From Nanosynbacter sp. (lineage in GTDB: Bacteria; Patescibacteriota; Saccharimonadia; Saccharimonadales; Saccharimonadaceae), in contig JABZJV010000044.1 of assembly GCA_015257605.1 (NCBI GenBank), positions 1 through 5,403 on the forward strand: a stretch of 5,403 nucleotides of DNA, read 5' to 3'. This document shows positions 1 through 4,112 of the stretch, piece after piece; position 1 is the stretch's first letter, and each line of letters begins with the position of its first letter. Below the pieces are notes generated by a model that was not told the DNA's origin, ran no database searches, and worked only from the letters and a program-made list of their open reading frames with translations. The position numbers were made by a program, and so were the translations under genes.

Positions 1-204
1 AAAACCTTCAAGCAGCTTGTTACCAACCCGCTGCGTTGGACTGTCTGGCGTAATCCACTCTGGGTGCGCTGCTTCGATACTCTTTAGTTCTACCATTAAG
101 CTGTCGTACACCGCATCGCTGACGCTTGGCTGGTCAAGCGCGTAATATTCGTAGCTGTATTGATTGAGCAGTTTTTTAATTTCTTCAAGCCGGCTTCGCG
201 TCAT
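1..204 (-). CDS. ligA: NAD-dependent DNA ligase LigA, N-terminal fragment (runs off left edge)
   Basis: These are the first 68 codons of a LigA-type DNA ligase, which seals nicks in DNA by adenylating itself from NAD+ during replication and repair. The visible part is domain Ia, the NMN-binding region found only in NAD-dependent ligases. Family hallmarks are the Tyr pair in YEYYALDQPSVSD (residues 18-30), the following AVYDSLMVEL, and the DSPTQRVG motif at residues 54-61. The catalytic Lys of the adenylation domain lies beyond the left edge. The ATG at 204-202 is supported by a Shine-Dalgarno-like GGTGG (minus strand, 215-211) six nt upstream and by the usual short LigA N-terminus. The start overlaps the end of the preceding membrane protein gene by 20 nt, so translation is probably coupled and transcription shared. 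The reading frame is open to the edge. Identification is by motif recognition only. Confidence 0.95.
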   Translation of the reverse strand, partial: MTRSRLEEIKKLLNQYSYEYYALDQPSVSDAVYDSLMVELKSIEAAHPEWITPDSPTQRVGNKLLEGF

Positions 205-1252
205 CTGCTACCACCTTTCTATACAGCAGATAAATATACGCTGCTAACCATACAAACAACAGCGCCATCATAAACGCGCCAGCAAATGGCACGATTGGTA
301 CCGACTCGAGCCACTTCAGCTTTGACGATAATCCGCGTTCTAGCAATACCAACGATACCATCACAACGCACCATATCACCGAGCTATAGACAAACGCCCA
401 AACTATCCTGAGCATAATCCTTAGTCGCCGGCCAACCACCAAGTCGCTAGCAGCCTGGATTGCCCGCAGCGGATACATACCAGGCAAAGCCACCACGACT
501 AGCGCAATAATCGTACTGGTCACCCAATAGAGTACAAGTGTTAATACACTTGCCGCCAGCAGACCGAATAACATCATACCGAAACCTTCCGTTAATATAT
601 GCACCGATACCAACGCCGAATACGCCAGCGCCATAATACCAACTGGCGATAGTTGAATTAGTAATATCAGCAACACTACCGACGTCGATATCAACGGTGC
701 GGTTGCGTTGTACAAGCCGTCGCGTAATTTTGGCTTAAGCCCAAGTAGAATTTCGCGCAGCAGCCACACTGCCGTTAGCCAAGTCATCAACACAAGCAGC
801 GCCAGCATAACTCCCTGTTCAGCCCGCAACGACGTCGTGTCAATCGCCAGCGACGAAAATGTCAGCATACCAGCATTTAGCAACGGTCCCACGCCGCCGT
901 CGAAAATCTTACCCAGCGACTCGGACACTAGCTTGCCAATTGAATCATAAGTTGACTGGCTAGTAATAATTCCTAGAAAAATTATTATCAGCGCATACAA
1001 GATTATCATGGACAAGAACAGACCTTTACTCTTCCACAACACGCGATTGACATAGTGAGTAAAAGCAATATATCCAGGCAAACGCAAACTGCGGCGATAA
1101 TCTCGCCGCCGCGTCCGTCGAAAGCTGCGATGCGGCCGCCGCTGCAGGAAACGCACATTGCGATAGCGCGCTAAATACCACCTCTCGGTAAGCCAATCAA
1201 GAAATGCACTACCGTAGTACTTCGGAGTATTATGTTTCTTTTGCTGTTTCAT
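185..1252 (-). CDS. Polytopic membrane protein of unknown function, Arg-rich N-terminus (355 aa)
   Basis: I do not recognise a characterised family. Residues 1-70 are strongly basic and hydrophilic, with an Arg cluster around residues 38-56 (RRPHRSFRRTRRRDYRR), and probably cytoplasmic. About six hydrophobic segments follow, near residues 78-98, 149-170, 187-210, 226-257 (long enough for one tilted helix or a tight pair), 281-304 and 320-343. The C-terminus is short and charged. Integral membrane location is clear; the activity is not. The overall look (basic head plus repeated hydrophobic hairpins) loosely resembles GPDPase_memb/DUF975-like integral membrane proteins, a weak analogy only. 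I chose ATG 1252 because the frame open further upstream is simply the translated tRNA-Leu gene. That start sits 10 nt after the tRNA CCA end and has no visible Shine-Dalgarno sequence. The 3' end overlaps ligA by 20 nt, so both are likely co-transcribed with the upstream tRNAs. Confidence 0.85.
   Translation of the reverse strand: MKQQKKHNTPKYYGSAFLDWLTERWYLARYRNVRFLQRRPHRSFRRTRRRDYRRSLRLPGYIAFTHYVNRVLWKSKGLFLSMIILYALIIIFLGIITSQSTYDSIGKLVSESLGKIFDGGVGPLLNAGMLTFSSLAIDTTSLRAEQGVMLALLVLMTWLTAVWLLREILLGLKPKLRDGLYNATAPLISTSVVLLILLIQLSPVGIMALAYSALVSVHILTEGFGMMLFGLLAASVLTLVLYWVTSTIIALVVVALPGMYPLRAIQAASDLVVGRRLRIMLRIVWAFVYSSVIWCVVMVSLVLLERGLSSKLKWLESVPIVPFAGAFMMALLFVWLAAYIYLLYRKVVADDAKPA
211..215 (-). 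promoter_or_regulatory. Ribosome binding site of ligA
   Basis: The minus strand reads AAAGGTGGTAGCAG before the ATG, placing GGTGG six nt from the start. The solute-binding protein gene has the same GGTGG at the same distance. It lies inside the coding region of the upstream gene, and it fixes the ligA start at 204. Confidence 0.6.
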
Positions 1253-1262
1253 AAATAAGCTA

Positions 1263-1348
1263 TGGTGCGCAAGGCGGGAATCGAACCCGCACGACTTTTG
1301 GTCAAGAGATTTTAAGTCTCTCGCGTCTACCAATTCCGCCACTCGCGC
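1263..1348 (-). tRNA. tRNA-Leu(UAA)
   Basis: This 86-nt class II tRNA has acceptor arm GCGCGAG pairing with CTTGCGC, discriminator A and an encoded CCA at 1265-1263. The anticodon stem AGAGA/TCTCT encloses loop CTTAAAA with anticodon TAA. A long variable arm and a T arm GCGGG-TTCGATT-CCCGC are present. It lies 11 nt after tRNA-Cys and 10 nt before the membrane protein start, so it must be cut out of a longer transcript. Confidence 0.96.
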
Positions 1349-1359
1349 TTGTAATTTTA

Positions 1360-1433
1360 TGGAGGCACGTACGAGAGTCGAACTCGTCTAAAAGGTTTTG
1401 CAGACCTCTGCGTAACCGCTCCGCCAACGCGCC
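1360..1433 (-). tRNA. tRNA-Cys(GCA)
   Basis: This 74-nt tRNA has acceptor arm GGCGCGT pairing with ACGTGCC (one G-U pair), discriminator T, which is the expected identity base for tRNA-Cys, and an encoded CCA. The anticodon loop CTGCAAA gives anticodon GCA. The T arm is ACGAG-TTCGACT-CTCGT. It is the first gene of a unit that continues into tRNA-Leu(UAA), with a strong promoter directly upstream. Confidence 0.96.
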
Positions 1434-1442
1434 GTCTGCTTT

Positions 1443-1471
1443 ATTATACCAAACTACAGTTGCTCTTTGAA
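1443..1471 (-). promoter_or_regulatory. Promoter of the tRNA-Cys/tRNA-Leu(UAA) unit (extended -10)
   Basis: The minus strand carries a perfect TATAAT at 1448-1443, preceded by TGG, which makes an extended -10 (TGnTATAAT). A weaker -35, TTCAAA (4 of 6 consensus positions), lies at 1471-1466 with a 17-nt spacer. Predicted initiation near 1436 would leave a leader of only two or three nt before tRNA-Cys. With no terminator after the tRNAs, this promoter could also drive the membrane protein and ligA. Confidence 0.75.
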
Positions 1472-1482
1472 CATTAACTATG

Positions 1483-1508
1483 AAAAAATCGCTGGCAGAG
1501 CAACGATT
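1483..1508 (-). terminator. Intrinsic terminator after tRNA-Leu(GAG)
   Basis: The minus-strand RNA forms an 8-bp stem, AAUCGUUG pairing with CAGCGAUU (one G-U wobble), with a six-nt loop CUCUGC. It is followed by a U run of six, two of which are in the stem. The wobble pair is a mismatch on the plus strand and the U run is on the minus side, so it works only for leftward transcripts. It starts 14 nt after the tRNA CCA end. It probably ends both tRNA-Leu(GAG) transcription and read-through from the uvrC-secG operon. Confidence 0.7.
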
Positions 1509-1522
1509 TCATGATGTATATT

Positions 1523-1610
1523 TGGTGCACTGAAGAAGACTTGAACTTCCACGGCCGCAATGGCCACTAGCCCCTCAAGCTAGCGCGTCTACCAATTCCG
1601 CCACCAGTGC
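1523..1610 (-). tRNA. tRNA-Leu(GAG)
   Basis: This 88-nt class II tRNA has acceptor arm GCACTGG pairing with TCAGTGC, discriminator A and an encoded CCA. The anticodon stem CTAGC/GCTAG encloses loop TTGAGGG with anticodon GAG. The variable arm has a GGCC/GGCC stem. The T arm is GGAAG-TTCAAGT-CTTCT. It has its own promoter upstream and terminator downstream, so it can be made independently of the other two tRNAs. Confidence 0.96.
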
Positions 1611-1636
1611 ATAGTGCTTTAATTGGCGTGATTATA

Positions 1637-1665
1637 ATTATACTAACCTCACGGAGTTTTGTAAA
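1637..1665 (-). promoter_or_regulatory. Promoter of tRNA-Leu(GAG)
   Basis: On the minus strand, TTTACA at 1665-1660 (5 of 6 matches to the -35 consensus) is separated by 17 nt from a perfect TATAAT at 1642-1637. A second TATAAT at 1636-1631 has no good -35 partner. Initiation near 1630 would give a leader of about 20 nt before the tRNA 5' end. The -35 box lies inside the last codons of the solute-binding protein gene. Confidence 0.75.
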
Positions 1666-3427
1666 CAGAAGCCCTACCCGTAGACCACGTCGTTACGTCA
1701 GCGTAGCGATCGTTCATGGTATTTAGAGAACCGCGCGGCTCAACAATCGACGCGCCATTGTTCAAAACGTAGCTGCCGACAGATTGATACAAACCAATTG
1801 CTGGTGCATCATTCAGCCACTGATTAACAAACTGAATATACTTAGCTGCCCGTAGAGCTGAATTAGTGCGCGAGCGCCCGCCAACCAAGTCGTTATCAAC
1901 TGTTCGATTAGAATAATTAGCAAAATTGTAACCAGAAGCGCTAGCCTGCGACGAATGCCAGTAGGCAAAAACGTCTGGATCAGCGCCAAGCTCCAATTCA
2001 TACAACAAAGCATCGTAGTCGCGCGGCTGCAACACGCTTTGTACAAAGCTGGTAGTTGTCGAGCTGGTATCGATTTCGCGCAGCTGGACATCAACGCCAA
2101 GCTTCGACCACTGCTGTTTAAGCGCATCGACTATTTTCTTGTATTCATCGCGCCCAGACGAAGTTGTCACAGCAACCGCCAACGGCCGGCCATCCTTGCC
2201 TTTCCATTGGCCTTGGTTATAAGTCCAGCCCGCCTCTTTGAGCAACGCTTTGGCCTTATCTAAATTATAATCTGGCGCTGCCGGCAGTCTTTGCGCAATC
2301 TGACTTTGCAAAATCGGCGTGTCTAGCCGCGCCACATTGTCGCCGACAGTTGCGCGGATTGATGAAGTATCAGTAGCGTAGCGTAAAGCCCGGCGAACTC
2401 TAGCATCTTGAAGTGTTTGACTGCGATTATTCATCAAAAGATAGACGCCTTTGTTGAGAAGCCAATGTTTAGTCGAGTACTGTTTAGATTTAATGTTATC
2501 AGCAGCCGACAAAGACAAACCCGAAGCCGCCGAAACCTCACCGCTATTTACAGCTTTAACTAACAGCGATTCATTACCGTAAGCTCGCAGCTCCAGGCGC
2601 GACAAAGTCGAAACTGCTCCGTAATATTTAGTATTCGGTTCCATCCGCACCACGTCGGTAGAGCTAGTTGACTCGCTAGTTTGAACTCGTTTAACCGCAA
2701 ATGGTCCGCTGCCGACTGGGTTACTGCTAAAATCAGCTTCGCGCATTGACGACGGACTAACACTTTGCAAAATATGCTTTGGTATTACTGGAAAAGTCAA
2801 GGCATGCGAAAACCCGGCATACACCGCTGGTAGCATAAACTCTACCGTTGAATCGTCAATCGCCCGCGCCGAAATATCTAGCCAATTAACTCGCAAAGGC
2901 GAACGCACTTGCGGGTTTTTGATCAGATTAATTGTGTATACAACGTCCTCGGCAGTCAACTTTTTACCATCGTGCCAGACGGCATTGCGCAGCTTGATTG
3001 TATAAACTTTGTCATCTTTTACCGTCATTGATTCGACCAAGTCAGTATGCAACGCTCCGGTAACATCGTAATTATACAGAGACGAAAATAACAGCCGTGA
3101 TACCGCCTGTTCAGGTTCGCTAGCCGCTAGCAAAGGATTAAGCGTGCTAATATTGCCAATCACTCCCTCGACATACACGCCGCCAGATTTAGCGCCATCC
3201 TTCTTGCTGCCTTGCGAATTCCAGGAATACTGAATACCCAAGCCAGCTATCAGCAAGGCTATGGCAGCCAGCCAAATCATAATCTCGGTCATCACTAAGC
3301 GGACATTTTCAATACGCCGCAGAATAAAGCGGCTAGCATGGCGCTGCGTGGCGCCTTCGGCATGCTTGACTCTCAGCGCTAGCCGCTTGTAGCCCAACCT
3401 CAGTTTGCCCTTACTTGCTTTACTCAT
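1649..3427 (-). CDS. Family 5 extracellular solute-binding protein (peptide/nickel ABC type), membrane-anchored
   Basis: This 592-aa protein is an SBP_bac_5 (OppA/DppA-like) binding protein, the family that captures oligopeptides, nickel or related solutes outside the cell for an ABC importer. Family signatures are WHDGKKLTAEDVVYTINL (151-168), NPVGSGPFAVKR (236-247), LLMNNRSQTLQDARVRRALR (330-349), NLDKAKALLKEAGW (388-401) and the segment around YDALLYELELGADPDVFAYW (471-490). The N-terminus is unusual: about 45 basic, hydrophilic residues precede one hydrophobic segment at about 48-66. There is no Cys lipobox, so the protein is probably held by an uncleaved signal anchor with its binding domain outside. 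The ATG at 3427 has GGTGG six nt upstream. The gene is the last of the uvrC-secG unit, 21 nt after secG. No permease or ATPase gene is in the window. Substrate cannot be read from the sequence; peptides are the likeliest guess. Confidence 0.93.
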   Translation of the reverse strand: MSKASKGKLRLGYKRLALRVKHAEGATQRHASRFILRRIENVRLVMTEIMIWLAAIALLIAGLGIQYSWNSQGSKKDGAKSGGVYVEGVIGNISTLNPLLAASEPEQAVSRLLFSSLYNYDVTGALHTDLVESMTVKDDKVYTIKLRNAVWHDGKKLTAEDVVYTINLIKNPQVRSPLRVNWLDISARAIDDSTVEFMLPAVYAGFSHALTFPVIPKHILQSVSPSSMREADFSSNPVGSGPFAVKRVQTSESTSSTDVVRMEPNTKYYGAVSTLSRLELRAYGNESLLVKAVNSGEVSAASGLSLSAADNIKSKQYSTKHWLLNKGVYLLMNNRSQTLQDARVRRALRYATDTSSIRATVGDNVARLDTPILQSQIAQRLPAAPDYNLDKAKALLKEAGWTYNQGQWKGKDGRPLAVAVTTSSGRDEYKKIVDALKQQWSKLGVDVQLREIDTSSTTTSFVQSVLQPRDYDALLYELELGADPDVFAYWHSSQASASGYNFANYSNRTVDNDLVGGRSRTNSALRAAKYIQFVNQWLNDAPAIGLYQSVGSYVLNNGASIVEPRGSLNTMNDRYADVTTWSTGRASVYKTP

Positions 3428-3433
3428 TTATAT

Positions 3434-3438
3434 CCACC
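3434..3438 (-). promoter_or_regulatory. Ribosome binding site of the solute-binding protein gene
   Basis: AAGGGTGG on the minus strand places GGTGG six nt before the ATG at 3427. It sits in the 21-nt gap after secG. It supports this start over the internal Met codons at residues 46 and 50, which would remove the basic N-terminal tail. Confidence 0.55.
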
Positions 3439-3448
3439 CTTGATTTAT

Positions 3449-3679
3449 CTATAAGTTCGGCAAAACCAACAGTGCCACAATCGACATCACAAACGCTACA
3501 GCCAAGAAAATCGTTACTTCAAACAAGTTTTTATCGAGACCGCGCCGCGTCGTATACAATTCGCCAGAACCGCCAAATCCAGCACCCAGGCTAGCCCCGC
3601 GCTGCTGCAGCAGAACCGAAATTATCATCAGCACCGCCGATACTACCATAATAATTTGCAAAGTTAGCGTTACATCCAT
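3449..3679 (-). CDS. secG: Preprotein translocase subunit SecG
   Basis: This 76-aa protein is the small two-helix subunit of the SecYEG channel, which assists protein export across the cytoplasmic membrane. Transmembrane segments lie near residues 3-24 and 53-73. Between them is the typical SecG loop: LLQQRGASLGAGFGG (23-37), then LYTTRRGLDK (41-50), leading into LFEVTIFLAVAF. Length and arrangement match the family. The ATG at 3679 is chosen over an in-frame GTG at 3727 because it gives the normal SecG N-terminus and has AGGAG (3694-3690) ten nt upstream. The GTG start would add 16 hydrophilic residues overlapping the upstream gene. The ATG follows the upstream stop codon after a single nt, indicating translational coupling. 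Confidence 0.95.
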   Translation of the reverse strand: MDVTLTLQIIMVVSAVLMIISVLLQQRGASLGAGFGGSGELYTTRRGLDKNLFEVTIFLAVAFVMSIVALLVLPNL

Positions 3680-3680
3680 T

Positions 3681-4112
3681 TTATGATTTCTCCTCTCGTT
3701 CGTCGTGATAACTGAGCTCCAGAACACTACTTACTACATAGTTTACCAAACTTAATATCAAGCCTGCAAAAATCGAGTTCAAGAACGTCATTTGCAAGCC
3801 TGGAGCCAACATCAATGATAACCAAACCAAAAAACCGTTAACAACTATCGTGAAAAAGCCAAGCGTTACCAAAATCATTGGTAACGACAAAATCATCACA
3901 ATCGGCTTAAGCGTTGCGTTGATGATCGAAAAGATCAGCCCAGCCCCAAAAAACGCCATCAAACTGGCATCAATCTGAGCATTACTGTAACCTGTACCAA
4001 AAATCCGCACTGCCACCCAGATTCCCAACGAATTCAATATCCACCGGAGAATAAAAGCTATAAATTGTTTACTCATACTGCTACAGTATACCGCATCAGC
4101 CGTATTTTTCAT
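3681..4112 (-). CDS. YvlD / Phage_holin_4_2-type small membrane protein
   Basis: This protein of up to 143 aa consists largely of hydrophobic helices near residues 17-37, 50-65, 72-103 (probably two short helices) and 112-132, with a charged tail (YHDEREEKS). The segment NATLKPIVMILSLPMILVTL (65-84) and the following hydrophobic stretch match the Phage_holin_4_2 (YvlD) family. Despite the name, these are mostly chromosomal membrane proteins of unknown role, and nothing here suggests a phage. The start is uncertain. ATG 4112 overlaps the uvrC stop as ATGA, favouring coupled translation. ATG 4076 (Met13) gives the N-terminus usual for the family, MSKQFIAFILRW, and has a -10-like TATACT eight nt upstream. 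Neither has a clear Shine-Dalgarno sequence. The gene ends one nt before secG, so it belongs to the same unit. Confidence 0.85.
   Translation of the reverse strand: MKNTADAVYCSSMSKQFIAFILRWILNSLGIWVAVRIFGTGYSNAQIDASLMAFFGAGLIFSIINATLKPIVMILSLPMILVTLGFFTIVVNGFLVWLSLMLAPGLQMTFLNSIFAGLILSLVNYVVSSVLELSYHDEREEKS
3690..3694 (-). promoter_or_regulatory. Ribosome binding site of secG
   Basis: The minus strand reads GAGAGGAG, with the AGGAG core ten nt before the secG ATG at 3679. It is embedded in the last codons of the upstream membrane protein gene and decides the secG start. Confidence 0.65.

Noticed and set aside
708..950. Plus-strand open frames at 708-950, 4569-4802 and 5210-5392
   Set aside because: Each is antisense to a supported gene, with Ser-rich or low-complexity translation and no family signature.
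1253..1342. GTG start at 1342 giving the membrane protein 30 extra residues (MAELVDARDLKS...)
   Set aside because: This peptide is the translation of the tRNA-Leu(UAA) gene, a well-known artefact; the protein starts at 1252.
1631..1636. Second TATAAT upstream of tRNA-Leu(GAG)
   Set aside because: At 17-nt spacing the -35 would be AAACTC, far from consensus; the adjacent TATAAT at 1642-1637 has a 5-of-6 partner.
1813..2263. Overlapping open frames on both strands within the binding-protein gene (1813-2127 minus, 1955-2263 plus, also 2560-2763 minus)
   Set aside because: They lie inside a well-supported gene, have no recognisable motif or ribosome site, and are shadows of its codon pattern.
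3680..3727. GTG at 3727 as the secG start
   Set aside because: It adds 16 non-family residues inside the upstream gene; ATG 3679 has a good ribosome site and the normal SecG N-terminus.
3681..4112. Phage or prophage origin for the holin-like gene
   Set aside because: The family is mostly chromosomal (YvlD type) and the neighbours are housekeeping genes; no integrase, lysin or structural gene is present.
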